NCBI GenBank assembly: GCA_020026275.1
Contig: JAHHQQ010000008.1
Coordinates: 13,308-77,307, forward strand
Origin: Bacteroidales bacterium
GTDB taxonomy: Bacteria; Bacteroidota; Bacteroidia; Bacteroidales; UBA932
Direction: 5' to 3'
DNA: 64,000 nucleotides
Within the stretch, counting starts at the first letter, position 1. Each line of letters begins with the position of its first letter. Under the pieces are notes generated by a model. The model made no database searches. It was not told the origin of the DNA and saw nothing but the letters and a program-made list of their open reading frames with translations. The translations under genes and the position numbers were made by a program. Of the stretch, positions 26,933 to 36,102 are shown one piece after another.

Positions 26933-27877
26933 ATGAAAAACCGTCTATCTCTTGTTGCAGGAGCTTTCATGACTGCTCTGATGGCAGTTTCCTGCAGTCC
27001 TCAAATGTTCAACATGCCTATTGACATGAGACATGCTTCTGCTTCAGGTCTTGATTTGGGCGGAAAAACATTTTCACTGGTTTATGTAGATAATGGATTC
27101 AAGGCGGATTCTTGCTTGAGCCATGGATTGGCGGAAGGATTTGCCATTTCACTGGAAAAGGAATATTTCGGAAGAGAGAAATGTATTGACATCTATAAAA
27201 TTCAGGAACAAGAAGGGGCGGACTATTCCAATAAAGACACGTTGGTCAATCTGGTGCTGGATTGTCAGAGTGATGTGGTCTTTTTGCTGGATACTCCCGA
27301 TTTCAAAAATATAAGTGTTTCGGGAGGAGTGGATTCTGGAATTGCTTCCATTGATTCAGCAATGAAAGTCACTGCTTTTTTGGACATCGAGCAGAGTATT
27401 TATGTTTATGATTCGATGTGTCGGAAAGACACCGTTTTTACAAAGGTTTGTCGTCAGACGTTGAGTCAGCCGCTTTTCTTGCCTCAAGATTATGACCAAA
27501 AAACGCTTTTGTCGAAGTTGGCTGTTTCCTTGGAATCAGAAGGGATTCGTGCCGGTGGTGAGATGACCGGAACATTCAGACCGGTATGGAAGACTGAGGA
27601 GTGCGATATTATCTACTATGATAGTAATGAATGGATCGAAGCTGTCCAGGCGGCTGTGGAATTCCGTTGGAAGGAGGCTATGTCCAAGTGGCTGCATATT
27701 GTTACCTCTACCAGGAATATGGACAAACGGTCCTGCGCTTCTTACAATATGGCATTGGCGTGCTATATGCAGGGTGATTACAAATTGGCACTGGAATGGC
27801 TGGACAGTTCGGACAAAGATTGTCCAATTTCCTTGTCTGAAGACTTGCGGAAACGGATTCGTGCGAGAATGAAATAG
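26933..27877 (+). CDS. Lipoprotein, DUF6340-like
   Basis: 314 aa from ATG 26933 (MKNRLSLV); the longer open frame from 26879 would start with GTG inside rimO. Signal with lipobox AVSC (Cys21). The middle part alternates beta strands and the C-terminal 90 residues (EWIEAVQAAVEFRWKEAMSKW, and YNMALACYMQGDYKLALEWLD) look like TPR-type helices. This matches a Bacteroidales lipoprotein family of unknown function. It is the last gene of the nusB operon. Confidence 0.75.
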   Translation: MKNRLSLVAGAFMTALMAVSCSPQMFNMPIDMRHASASGLDLGGKTFSLVYVDNGFKADSCLSHGLAEGFAISLEKEYFGREKCIDIYKIQEQEGADYSNKDTLVNLVLDCQSDVVFLLDTPDFKNISVSGGVDSGIASIDSAMKVTAFLDIEQSIYVYDSMCRKDTVFTKVCRQTLSQPLFLPQDYDQKTLLSKLAVSLESEGIRAGGEMTGTFRPVWKTEECDIIYYDSNEWIEAVQAAVEFRWKEAMSKWLHIVTSTRNMDKRSCASYNMALACYMQGDYKLALEWLDSSDKDCPISLSEDLRKRIRARMK

Positions 27878-27908
27878 GGCATGTCTGTCTGTTCTTGAAA
27901 ACAGAAGC

Positions 27909-27942
27909 AAACGAGACTGGCTTCGCAGCTAGTCTCGTTTTA
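27909..27942. terminator. Terminator after the nusB operon
   Basis: AAACGAGACT pairs with AGTCTCGTTT around a 12-base loop and ends in a short T run. It may work in both directions. Confidence 0.7.
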
Positions 27943-28379
27943 TTCAATATTAGTATAGCCACTATCATGACAGAGATGCCTGAATGACATTTGTCAATGA
28001 CAATTGTATTTGAGAAAATAAATACTGATTGTTGTTTTATAAAACATTTCTCATCGGCTTCAAGCCCTGGAAAAAGTTTCTTTTTGTAAAACTATCAAAT
28101 ATAAACTATAAATACAAGTATTCCATTTACTTTTTTAATACGTTTTAATGAAAAATACCTACAATTTGTCATGCTTGCTGAAAATAATATCTAACTAATT
28201 GAAATATAATATTTTATTTGTATCTCTGGCAAGCGTGCGCAATAGGGTCAAGTGATTTCAACAAGATACTTATAAATAAATTGAAAGACCATTTCGGATC
28301 ACTTGGCACTGGTTATGAATTATAACGATGGCTGATTGCAAATTATATTGTGAAATTGAATTTCTGATGTTTGAACCGA
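27943..28379. other. AT-rich intergenic stretch of about 440 bases without a supported gene
   Basis: No ORF of credible composition and no tRNA were seen. It contains the palindrome TTGTCAATGACAA at 27991-28003, overlapping a second inverted repeat TGACA-TT-TGTCA, and a minus-strand TATATTTG at 28096-28103 that could start a transcript running to the terminator at 27909, but without a -33 box. A glpC terminator is not obvious. Confidence 0.4.
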
Positions 28380-29606
28380 TCAGTTATTGGCCTTGAAAGT
28401 CGCTTCCAAATCAAGTGCATCTGCCAGAATTACGATTGGATTGATGACTGGGTAGCCGGTGCTCATCTCTATCTGCCATTTACAGGTTTCACATTCGCAG
28501 GCGACAAAATCGGGATGGGCTTTTTCAATCTGGTCAAAGAGAGGTTTTCCGATAGCCTGTGAATTTTTGTAGTTCTCTTTTTTGAATCCATAGGTTCCTG
28601 CAATGCCGCAGCAGTTGCTGTCGAGCGTTTGCATTTCCAGTCCTGGAATTAGGCTCAGGAGCTTCTGAGTGAAGATGTTCCAGCCCAGTTTCTCCATATG
28701 GCAAGGGATATGATAGCAGGAAGTGGCCTTGTAGTTGGGATTGAAGACTAATTTTACCTGACCGGAGTCAATCAGTTCGCAAATCAACTTTTCGACAATG
28801 TAGATGCTTTCTCTGACAGAAGAATTGTCTACCTTGAGGATATGCGGGTATTCGTCTCTCATAGTAAACGTGCAGGTCGTCGAGACGGTAACAATGGGTT
28901 TTGCTGCTTTTTCAAAGATTTCAATGTTGTGCGCCGCATTTCTTTTGGCTTGATCGAACAGTCCGTTGGAAATCATGGCGACGGCACAGCACTTTTCGTC
29001 AAGGAGCTGTACTCCGTAGCCGAGAGCGTTCATCACTTCCACGAAGGCGCGGCCTACTTCAGGATGTTGGAATTCGGTGGAACAGCCATGGAAGAAACTT
29101 ATCTGGTGCGCGAATGTGCTCTGATGGGCCTCTTTGTTTTTCCTGAACCAGGAAATGAAACCGTGGCTCTGATATTTTGGAAAGGTTCGTTCTTTTGGGA
29201 TGCCCAGAACTCCGTCCATGATGGCTTTGACTGGGGCGGTGGCCATGACGCTGTTGACAATTGGGGCAAAAGGTCTGGCGACTTTTCCCATGAAATCTGT
29301 ATTGGCCAGGATGCGGTCTCTTAGTTTTGGTTTGACATGGGAGTAATTCATCCTGGCAGAATGAATGATGTCTGCAATTTTCACGCCGGAAGGGCAGGCG
29401 GTTTCGCAACGTTTGCAGTTCATGCAATATTTGAGGTTTTCGTCAAAAAAGAACTTGTTCTTCAGTCTGAGTCTTTCTCCGTCTGGGCCACCTTGCTTTG
29501 GACCAGGAAAGAGAGGATTGACGGGTACAACGGGACAATATGCAGTGCAGATGGTACATTTCATGCACTGTTCAAAGTTGTTGGTACTTTGAGTGATTTC
29601 TTGCAT
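28380..29606 (-). CDS. glpC: Anaerobic glycerol-3-phosphate dehydrogenase subunit C (iron-sulfur)
   Basis: Passes electrons from the GlpAB dimer to the membrane quinone pool. Two ferredoxin-type motifs at the N-terminus (C14, C17, C20, C24 and C61, C64, C67, C71, each ending CP) are followed by two cysteine-rich CCG domains (DEKCCAVAM, SNCCGIAGTYG). 408 aa. It has no obvious transmembrane helix and would attach peripherally. Last gene of glpABC. Confidence 0.93.
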   Translation of the reverse strand: MQEITQSTNNFEQCMKCTICTAYCPVVPVNPLFPGPKQGGPDGERLRLKNKFFFDENLKYCMNCKRCETACPSGVKIADIIHSARMNYSHVKPKLRDRILANTDFMGKVARPFAPIVNSVMATAPVKAIMDGVLGIPKERTFPKYQSHGFISWFRKNKEAHQSTFAHQISFFHGCSTEFQHPEVGRAFVEVMNALGYGVQLLDEKCCAVAMISNGLFDQAKRNAAHNIEIFEKAAKPIVTVSTTCTFTMRDEYPHILKVDNSSVRESIYIVEKLICELIDSGQVKLVFNPNYKATSCYHIPCHMEKLGWNIFTQKLLSLIPGLEMQTLDSNCCGIAGTYGFKKENYKNSQAIGKPLFDQIEKAHPDFVACECETCKWQIEMSTGYPVINPIVILADALDLEATFKANN

Positions 29607-29617
29607 AACGATTCTCC

Positions 29618-30865
29618 TTAATTGTTGTTGATTTGGTCCGCTACTGACAGGGCGGTAAAAATGGCGACACCGGCACCGCAGCCGCTGTCAATCGGGTTGA
29701 ATCCGGACAGGATGGATCCTATGGCGTATAAATTGGGGATTGTCTGTCCATTTTGCGAAGGATGGAACTGGTTGTCTGTTTTGACTCCGAAGCTCAGGTA
29801 GGCATGGCTCTTGAAGAAATCCCGGTCGTACCAGTTCTCTCTACCTTCCAAATAGTCGGTATCCAGGTGCATGAGCGGCTCAATGATCTCATGAGGAGTG
29901 GCTGCGAGGCCTTTGCTGAAAAAAGTGCCAGTGGCCAGGACGTAGTGGTCCGCTTCCAGTTCGAAATTGTCCAGATTCTCAGTCTTGAGAGATCGGATCA
30001 TGCCTTTCTCTATTTTTACTTCTCTGACAGTATCACCGGATATGATGGTTCCGCCAGCTTGTGCGAATTGGTTCTTGAGAATCATTTGTGTCCGGATACC
30101 GGGAACTGAAGGGGGCATGGTGCCTATGAAGATTGTTCTGGCTGGAATTTCTTTCTGGATTGTCTGGAGGACCCGGGTGTCTTTGAAGCCGAAGACGGCT
30201 GGAAGAATGACCAGATCTTCCTCTTTCAGAATATTTTCGATTTCTTGAATCAGTTTCCGCCATACATTTTCGTCTTCCATGACACGGGCGATGTTGACGG
30301 ATCTCATTTCGGTCGGACTTTTTCTCAGACGTTCCAGCTCTTCCAAACGGATAGAGGCAATTCTGGTCTGTGTACCCTGCTTCTCCAGTGTGTTGGCGAT
30401 GAAGGAGGTATTGAAGTCGAGATAACCGTCAAAGTTGATGACCAGGGCCTTTTCCGCCAACTTCTGGTTTTTCTCTTTCATGAGGGCCGTGTCTTCGAAA
30501 GCCATCCATGCGGGGCGGATGTTGCCCAGATGGGTGATCAGGTAACCATTTTTTCTGGGATTGCCATGAAGACGGATGCCCCAGGACTGGAATTTATCTT
30601 GGATGCCGTCGGCATAGGCACCGACCTTCTCTTTTCCGATTTTGGTATAAGGATGCTCTGGTCCCAGAGAGGCGATGGCCTCAATCGGGTCGGAAATGTC
30701 GCTCCCGTCTTCATGGAAGGAGAGCAGGTTGAATGTGCCGGAAGAAAAATGCATGGCGTTCTGGCCGGCGGTGATGATGGCACAGTTCTTCCCATGAGCC
30801 TGAAGTTCCAGACCGCAGACCAGACCGGAAAGTCCGCCACCTATTATGATAGTATCGAATTTCAT
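29618..30865 (-). CDS. glpB: Anaerobic glycerol-3-phosphate dehydrogenase subunit B (flavoprotein)
   Basis: FAD/FMN-binding subunit with the N-terminal Rossmann motif GGGLSG (9-14) and the C-terminal flavin-site region containing FNPIDSGCGAGVA. 415 aa, as in the enterobacterial protein. Its ATG overlaps the glpA stop by 4 bases, and glpC follows after 11 bases. Confidence 0.93.
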   Translation of the reverse strand: MKFDTIIIGGGLSGLVCGLELQAHGKNCAIITAGQNAMHFSSGTFNLLSFHEDGSDISDPIEAIASLGPEHPYTKIGKEKVGAYADGIQDKFQSWGIRLHGNPRKNGYLITHLGNIRPAWMAFEDTALMKEKNQKLAEKALVINFDGYLDFNTSFIANTLEKQGTQTRIASIRLEELERLRKSPTEMRSVNIARVMEDENVWRKLIQEIENILKEEDLVILPAVFGFKDTRVLQTIQKEIPARTIFIGTMPPSVPGIRTQMILKNQFAQAGGTIISGDTVREVKIEKGMIRSLKTENLDNFELEADHYVLATGTFFSKGLAATPHEIIEPLMHLDTDYLEGRENWYDRDFFKSHAYLSFGVKTDNQFHPSQNGQTIPNLYAIGSILSGFNPIDSGCGAGVAIFTALSVADQINNN

Positions 30866-32490
30866 GATTCCTTGTTTTCAATGATTGTTTCAGGACCATC
30901 TGCATAGATCCATCTGGTATATTCAATTTCACGGAGGGTCTCACCCCAGGCGATCGGGTACATGCCTTTCCATCTTTCGCGCATGAAGTCATTCAAGTCG
31001 TTTTTGGCTTTTTCTGCACATTGGTGAGCGTGGGCAATCAATCCTGCCGCCCTGCAGGCACAGAGGCCTCCTTGGCAGGTCCCCATTCCCAGGCGGGTCC
31101 TTCTCCGCAGGTCAATCAGGTTGTGGACATCCAGGTGGTCGATGGCTGACTGGATTTCTCCGACACTGACTTCTTCACATTCGCATACCAAGGAACTGTT
31201 GACCTCGTCCATGAGGTCAATGTCACTTGCCCTGGAGCCCAGCCGGCCGACGGCCGCTTTTTGGGTGAGGGTCGGATTGTCCCAATATTTCTTGGTTTCG
31301 CTCTCCATGTCCTTGATTTCTGATCCAGGAAGAGGAGTGGAGGCAGTGACACATTTCTTGTCGATGTTCAGTTTCTGGCACACGAGGTCCGTACATTTCT
31401 CGGCCATCAGACGGTAGGTCATGAGCTTGCCGCCCGTAATGGTGATGAAGCCTTTGAGACCGTCCCTCTTTTCATGGTCAAGGCAGACGATTCCTCGGCT
31501 GATGTTTCTGCCGGAAGGGTCATTGTCCGCGGATACCAGCGGCCGGACACCGGCATAGGCTCTCAAAATTCTTGTGCTGGCCAGAGAAGGGGCGAGTTTT
31601 GTACCTTCGGACAACAGGAGGTCCACTTCCTCCGGAGTTACTCTCATGTGGTCGCACTCTTCATAAGGAATTCTGGTCGAGGTGGTGCCGATGATGCAGA
31701 TGGTGTCGCCAGGCACCAGAATGTCAGCATTGGCTGGTTTGCGGCAACGGTTCAAGACAATGCCGTTGACACGGTGGGCAAAAATCAGCAAAGCTCCTTT
31801 TGCCGGGAACATGCCGACCTTGACTCCTGCCAGTTCTGCCATATGATGTCCCCAAATACCGCAGGCATTGACCACGACTTTTCCCCGGTATTCTGCAGTC
31901 TGTCCTGACTGGTGGTCCAGTACCTTGATGCCGGCAATGCGGTCCTGTTCTTTCAGAAAACCGAGCACTTCAGTATAGATGAGTATTTTGGCTCCATGAA
32001 GCTTGGCATCCACAATGTTGGAGGATGTCAGTCTGAACGGATCTACAGAGCCATCTGGGACGCGAACGGCACCGATGATGTCCGGATTGACAGACGGCTC
32101 CAGCCGAATCGCTTCTTTCGGGTCAATGATGTCGGCCTGAATTCCTGCCTTGGTACAGGATTCCACAAATTGCTTCTGGTAGGAAAGATCGTCCTCAGGA
32201 AGGGTGATGAAGAAACCGTTTGTTTCTTCAACGCAATGTTTTGCAATCTTCTTGAGAATCATGTTTTCTTCAATACACTCTGTCGCGGATTCCTGGTCGG
32301 TAACTGCATATCTGGCGCCACTATGCAGCAGGCCGTGGTTCCTTCCGGTTGCACCTTCCGCTATATCGTGTCTTTCTACAAGCAGGACTTTGAGCCCCCT
32401 GAGGGCACAGTCTCTGGCAGTGCCTGCGCCTGTGGCGCCGCCGCCAATGATGATGACATCGAACTCTTCGTTCTGGACAATTGCTGACAT
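30862..32490 (-). CDS. glpA: Anaerobic glycerol-3-phosphate dehydrogenase subunit A
   Basis: Catalytic subunit oxidising sn-glycerol-3-phosphate to dihydroxyacetone phosphate. I start at MSAIVQNEE (32490, 542 aa, equal to the E. coli length); the frame is open to 32562 but the extra 24 residues do not fit the family. FAD-binding GGGATGAG at 16-23 and DAO fold, then a C-terminal BFD-type [2Fe-2S] domain with CECEE and TCQGGLC cysteines. No glpK, glpF or glpT is adjacent, so glycerol-3-phosphate probably comes from lipid turnover or transporters elsewhere. Confidence 0.94.
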   Translation of the reverse strand: MSAIVQNEEFDVIIIGGGATGAGTARDCALRGLKVLLVERHDIAEGATGRNHGLLHSGARYAVTDQESATECIEENMILKKIAKHCVEETNGFFITLPEDDLSYQKQFVESCTKAGIQADIIDPKEAIRLEPSVNPDIIGAVRVPDGSVDPFRLTSSNIVDAKLHGAKILIYTEVLGFLKEQDRIAGIKVLDHQSGQTAEYRGKVVVNACGIWGHHMAELAGVKVGMFPAKGALLIFAHRVNGIVLNRCRKPANADILVPGDTICIIGTTSTRIPYEECDHMRVTPEEVDLLLSEGTKLAPSLASTRILRAYAGVRPLVSADNDPSGRNISRGIVCLDHEKRDGLKGFITITGGKLMTYRLMAEKCTDLVCQKLNIDKKCVTASTPLPGSEIKDMESETKKYWDNPTLTQKAAVGRLGSRASDIDLMDEVNSSLVCECEEVSVGEIQSAIDHLDVHNLIDLRRRTRLGMGTCQGGLCACRAAGLIAHAHQCAEKAKNDLNDFMRERWKGMYPIAWGETLREIEYTRWIYADGPETIIENKES

Positions 32491-32610
32491 TTTTATTTTT
32501 TTGTTAGAATCTTTCGATTTTATCTCTATGTTGCATTTTTCTTGTAATGTTAACCTGTCCAAAAGCGCAAAGAAAATTCATGACTTTTGGCTAGTTTCAT
32601 TTCATAATTA

Positions 32611-32630
32611 CAAATATATGAAACGTTTTC
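32611..32630 (-). promoter_or_regulatory. glpABC promoter with overlapping palindrome
   Basis: TATATTTG (minus strand, 32611-32618) is an exact -7 box, giving a leader of about 110 bases. Directly upstream, within the -7/-33 spacer, TGAAACGTTTTC (32619-32630) is a near-palindrome centred on CG, like operators of LacI-type repressors. Repressor binding there is inference. Confidence 0.5.
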
Positions 32631-32735
32631 GAAATGAAAGCATAAATGCAAGAGATTTATGCTTCCAGAACTATGATTTCTTGGCAAGAAGGAGGAGAAT
32701 GTTTAAATTTACATGATTTTAAATTTTTCTGTAAG

Positions 32736-33086
32736 ATGTATTATGTAACCAAAAGATTGGAAATTGCCGGTGCCCATTATGTGACGACCGACCATCATAC
32801 CAAATGCGAGGCTCTTCATGGACATAACTGGATTGTGATCGTCCACTGCAAGGCTGCCGAACTCAATGAGGATGGCATGGTGACAGACTTTACCGAAATA
32901 AAGAAGAACATCCAGAGTAAGATTGACCATAAGAATCTGAATGAGGTGCTGCCTTTCAATCCTACTGCGGAAAACATTGCCAGGTGGATATGCGGCCAGG
33001 TTGACAATTGCTATAAGGTAGAAATCTGGGAATCGGAAAACAACAAAGCCATTTATGAGAAAGATCAGTCGGCGGATGGCAGATAA
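32736..33086 (+). CDS. queD: 6-carboxy-tetrahydropterin synthase (QueD/PTPS family)
   Basis: Makes 6-carboxy-tetrahydropterin in the queuosine precursor pathway. Start at ATG 32736 (MYYVTKRLEIAGAHY), 116 aa; the open frame to 32646 covers the promoter region. Zinc ligands H14, H28 and H30, with the QueD signature C24-x3-H28-G-H30, and a C-terminal catalytic Glu in VEIWES. No other queuosine genes are adjacent. A biopterin-type PTPS is possible but less likely in this phylum. Confidence 0.88.
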   Translation: MYYVTKRLEIAGAHYVTTDHHTKCEALHGHNWIVIVHCKAAELNEDGMVTDFTEIKKNIQSKIDHKNLNEVLPFNPTAENIARWICGQVDNCYKVEIWESENNKAIYEKDQSADGR

Positions 33087-33088
33087 AG

Positions 33089-33124
33089 AAAAGAGGAGAA
33101 AGATTGTCTTTCCCCTCTTTTTGT
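33089..33124. terminator. Bidirectional terminator between queD and rnpB
   Basis: The stem AAAGAGG-AG-AAAGA / TCTTT-CC-CCTCTTT has A and T runs at both ends, so it can end both convergent transcripts. Confidence 0.75.
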
Positions 33125-33129
33125 AATTC

Positions 33130-33465
33130 AAGGTAGAACCGTAAGCCGGTTTCTGTTTTTGAATCTGCCATTTATCTACGCAACCTACCCCCTGACATCG
33201 GGCGGGCAGCCCTCATCTGTCAGTATATTTGGTCTTGCAGGCCTTGGCTCCGTACCCGTCCTGCATCGCTACAAAACGTCGTGGGCTCTTGCCCCACGTT
33301 TTCACCCTTACCCGAAGGCGGTCGTTTTCTGTTACGGAACTCATGAGATTGCTCCCATCTGCGCTTTCCGCAGCAAGGTGCCCTTTCCTGTCCGGACTTT
33401 CCTCACCCGCCCGCAGTTCAATGAATTGCTTGCGGACGATAGGCGCGGCAAATCGTTCTACCTTT
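33130..33465 (-). ncRNA. rnpB: RNase P RNA (bacterial class A)
   Basis: Catalytic RNA of RNase P, which removes tRNA 5' leaders. On the minus strand the ends pair as helix P1 (AAGGTAGAAC at 33455-33464 with its complement at 33130-33139). The universally conserved core GAGGAAAGTCCGGAC is present near the 5' end, and AGATAAATGGC followed by ACAGAAACCGGCTTAC near the 3' end. Length of about 335 bases is normal. This explains the apparent ORFs in the interval. Confidence 0.96.
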
Positions 33466-33519
33466 AGCTTTCTTGGTGCAAAGGTAGGTAAATTCTTTTC
33501 TAAATCCGAAAATTATATT

Positions 33520-33527
33520 TAAATTTG
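33520..33527 (+). promoter_or_regulatory. -7 promoter box of pyrG
   Basis: TAAATTTG, exact match. An alternative GTG start at 33527 would lie inside this box, so translation must begin at ATG 33557. Confidence 0.65.
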
Positions 33528-33556
33528 TGCCCCTGTTAAGTAAAACTTTTTCCACT

Positions 33557-35173
33557 ATGAGTACTAAATATGTTTTCGTAACAGGTGGTGTCGCTTCATC
33601 GTTAGGCAAAGGAATCATCGCCGCATCTTTAGCAAAACTTCTTCAAGCTAGAGGTTTGAGAGTTACCATCCAGAAATTTGACCCATATATCAACATTGAC
33701 CCGGGGACCTTGAATCCATATGAGCATGGCGAGTGCTATGTGACAGATGACGGAGCGGAGACAGATCTGGATCTGGGACATTATGAAAGATTCCTGGGAG
33801 TCAAGACGTCCAAGGCCAACAATGTCACGACTGGCCGTATCTATCATACTGTCATCACCAAAGAAAGAGAAGGTGCTTATTTGGGAAAAACTGTACAGAT
33901 TGTCCCTCATATTACAGACGAGATCAAGCGCAGGATGTTGCTCTTGGGAAAATCTGGCAATTATGACGTGGTCGTTACGGAGGTGGGCGGTACGGTCGGT
34001 GATATGGAGTCACAGCCGTTCATCGAGGCCATCCGGCAGTTGCAATGGGAACTGCCGGATGAGGATCTCATCAGTATCCATCTGACTCTTGTGCCTTATT
34101 TGCGTGCGGCCAAGGAATTGAAGACCAAGCCGACCCAGCATTCAGTGCAAATGCTCCAGCAGGCCGGTGTCCATCCTGACATCATTGTGTGCAGAACGGA
34201 AAAAGTTCTTCCTGAGGATCTTCGGCGGAAGGTGGCTTTGTTCTGCAATGTCAAGCCAGGTCATGTTATCCAGTCCATTGATGCTCCATCCATTTATCAG
34301 GTTCCACTCAATATGGAAGAGGAGAAGTTGGATCAGATGGTGCTCAATCATTTTGGTATGAAAGAGGTTCCAGAACCTGATTTTACCAAATTGGAACAGT
34401 TCCTGGAGAAGTTGCAGAATCCGAAATCAGAAGTGGACATCGCATTGGTCGGCAAATATGTCGAACTGCAAGACGCTTACAAATCCATTTTGGAGTCATT
34501 CGTTCATGCAGGTGCCGCCAATGAGTGCAAAGTGAATGTGCATACGATTCATAGTGAATATCTTGACGAAGAGAATGTGGCGGAAAAATTGGCGCCTATG
34601 GATGCGGTGCTGGTAGCTCCTGGCTTTGGAGAAAGAGGTCTTGAGGGTAAGATTACCGCCATTCGTTATGCCAGAGAGAACAAGGTGCCGTTTTTCGGTA
34701 TCTGTCTGGGCATGCAGATGTGCGTGATCGAGTTTGCAAGAAATGTACTGGGTATTGCGGATGCCGCATCTGCTGAAGTGGCTCCGAATAGTGCCAATCC
34801 TGTCATTGACTTGATGGATGACCAGAAATCCACTACCATCAAGGGAGGAACTATGCGTCTGGGCGCTTATGGCTGCCACATTGAAAAGGGAAGTCTCGCT
34901 TACCGGATTTATGGCTGTGAAGAAATATCAGAAAGACATAGACACAGATATGAATTCAACAGCCGATATCTTGAACAGATGGAAGCCGCTGGCATGAAAG
35001 CATCCGGCAGGAATCCTGAGACGGGATTGGTGGAAATCGTGGAGATTCCTTCCCATCCTTTCTTCATCGGAGTCCAGTTCCATCCAGAATACAAGAGCCG
35101 TCCAGAAATGCCTCAGCCGATTTTCTGTGCTTTTGTGAAGGCTGCTATTGAATTCAAGGCAAACAGAAAGTAG
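33557..35173 (+). CDS. pyrG: CTP synthase
   Basis: Amination of UTP to CTP with glutamine. 538 aa from MSTKYVFVTGGVASSLGKG. The N-terminal amidoligase domain has the P-loop-like GGVASSLGKG and the UTP/CTP-site region TDLDLGHYERF; the C-terminal class I glutamine amidotransferase has the nucleophile Cys in FFGICLGMQM and the His-Glu of FHPEYKSRP. The start is fixed by the promoter at 33520. A glutaminyl cyclase gene follows 3 bases later. Confidence 0.97.
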   Translation: MSTKYVFVTGGVASSLGKGIIAASLAKLLQARGLRVTIQKFDPYINIDPGTLNPYEHGECYVTDDGAETDLDLGHYERFLGVKTSKANNVTTGRIYHTVITKEREGAYLGKTVQIVPHITDEIKRRMLLLGKSGNYDVVVTEVGGTVGDMESQPFIEAIRQLQWELPDEDLISIHLTLVPYLRAAKELKTKPTQHSVQMLQQAGVHPDIIVCRTEKVLPEDLRRKVALFCNVKPGHVIQSIDAPSIYQVPLNMEEEKLDQMVLNHFGMKEVPEPDFTKLEQFLEKLQNPKSEVDIALVGKYVELQDAYKSILESFVHAGAANECKVNVHTIHSEYLDEENVAEKLAPMDAVLVAPGFGERGLEGKITAIRYARENKVPFFGICLGMQMCVIEFARNVLGIADAASAEVAPNSANPVIDLMDDQKSTTIKGGTMRLGAYGCHIEKGSLAYRIYGCEEISERHRHRYEFNSRYLEQMEAAGMKASGRNPETGLVEIVEIPSHPFFIGVQFHPEYKSRPEMPQPIFCAFVKAAIEFKANRK

Positions 35174-35176
35174 AAA

Positions 35177-35947
35177 ATGAAAAAAATCGCCAGAATATCT
35201 GTCCTGATTGCCTTGATGCTTGGCCTCTGCTCCTGTGTGGAAGCCAAGGTCAGGGAATATGGAATCAAGGTGATCAAAGAATATCCACATGACAATACCA
35301 GTTATACCCAGGGTCTGTTTTTCCATGGAGGAAAACTGTATGAAAGCACAGGCCAATATGGGGAATCGTCATTCCGTATAGTGGATTTGGAAACAGGAAA
35401 AGCTTTGGAACGGATGGATTTCGGAAGCAAATATTTTGTGGAAGGTTCCGTCATTCTTGGAGACAATCTCTATATCCTTACATGGTTGAACAAGGTGGCT
35501 TTTGTATATGATTCCCATACGCTCAAATACAAGAGTGCTTATTCTTACCCGAGGGAGGGATGGGGACTGACAACTGACGGAAAGAGTCTCATTGCATCCG
35601 ATGGTTCAGCTACTTTGTTCTTCATGGACCCTGCATTTCAGATTCAGAGGACTGTAACGGTCCGCAAGGACGGAAGGGCAGTGCGTGACATCAATGAACT
35701 GGAATATATTGATGGAAAGATATGGGCCAATGTTTATATGACGGACCTCATCCTTATCATCAATCCACAGGATGGCAGGGTGGAGGCGACCATTGATTGC
35801 AGTGGCTTGCTTCCCGAATCGCTCCGGGAACCGGAGACTGATGTGCTGAACGGAATCGCCTGTCATCCGGAGACAGGGAAACTTTATCTGACAGGCAAAT
35901 ACTGGAAACGTCTTTACGAGGTGGAGCTCGTCGAGAAGAAGCATTAG
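35177..35947 (+). CDS. Glutaminyl-peptide cyclotransferase (beta-propeller type)
   Basis: Converts N-terminal glutamine to pyroglutamate. 256 aa; signal with cysteines in LCSC (Cys20 as possible lipidation site), so it acts outside the cytoplasm. The family pattern is YPHDNTSYTQGLFFHGGKLYEST split as YPHDNTSYTQGL and LYESTGQYG, then WGLTTDGKSLIASDG, INELEYIDGKIWANVY and DVLNGIA. It lies 3 bases after pyrG, so it is co-transcribed though unrelated in function. Several exported proteins in this window expose Gln after signal cleavage and would be substrates. Confidence 0.9.
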   Translation: MKKIARISVLIALMLGLCSCVEAKVREYGIKVIKEYPHDNTSYTQGLFFHGGKLYESTGQYGESSFRIVDLETGKALERMDFGSKYFVEGSVILGDNLYILTWLNKVAFVYDSHTLKYKSAYSYPREGWGLTTDGKSLIASDGSATLFFMDPAFQIQRTVTVRKDGRAVRDINELEYIDGKIWANVYMTDLILIINPQDGRVEATIDCSGLLPESLREPETDVLNGIACHPETGKLYLTGKYWKRLYEVELVEKKH

Positions 35948-35974
35948 GTGAAGTTGCCTGAAAAGAAATAGAAA

Positions 35975-35992
35975 AGTTCCTGCAAAGGAACT
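35975..35992 (+). terminator. Weak hairpin after the cyclotransferase gene
   Basis: AGTTCC-TGCAAA-GGAACT, a 6-bp stem without a good T run. It may be a weak terminator or an mRNA 3' stem. Confidence 0.4.
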
Positions 35993-36006
35993 CATTTACA
36001 TATAAC

Positions 36007-36092
36007 AAGCGGGGGTACGGAAGGCTGAGAAGCCTGAAGTTGAGAAAAACCCAAAGAACCTGATCCAGACAATACTGGCGTAGGGAAGGCTT
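36007..36092 (+). promoter_or_regulatory. TPP riboswitch (THI element)
   Basis: All the conserved pieces are in order: GGGGGTA, CTGAGA (36025-36030), AACCC, GAACCTGATCC (36056-36066) and GGCGTAGGGAA, closed by AAGC/GCTT. Thiamin pyrophosphate binding would lower expression of the receptor gene that starts 28 bases later. Confidence 0.93.
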
Positions 36093-36102
36093 TATCTCAT
36101 CG

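Noticed and set aside
33159..33522. Apparent ORFs on the + strand in 33159-33522
   Set aside because: They lie opposite the RNase P RNA, whose conserved core and paired ends explain the sequence.
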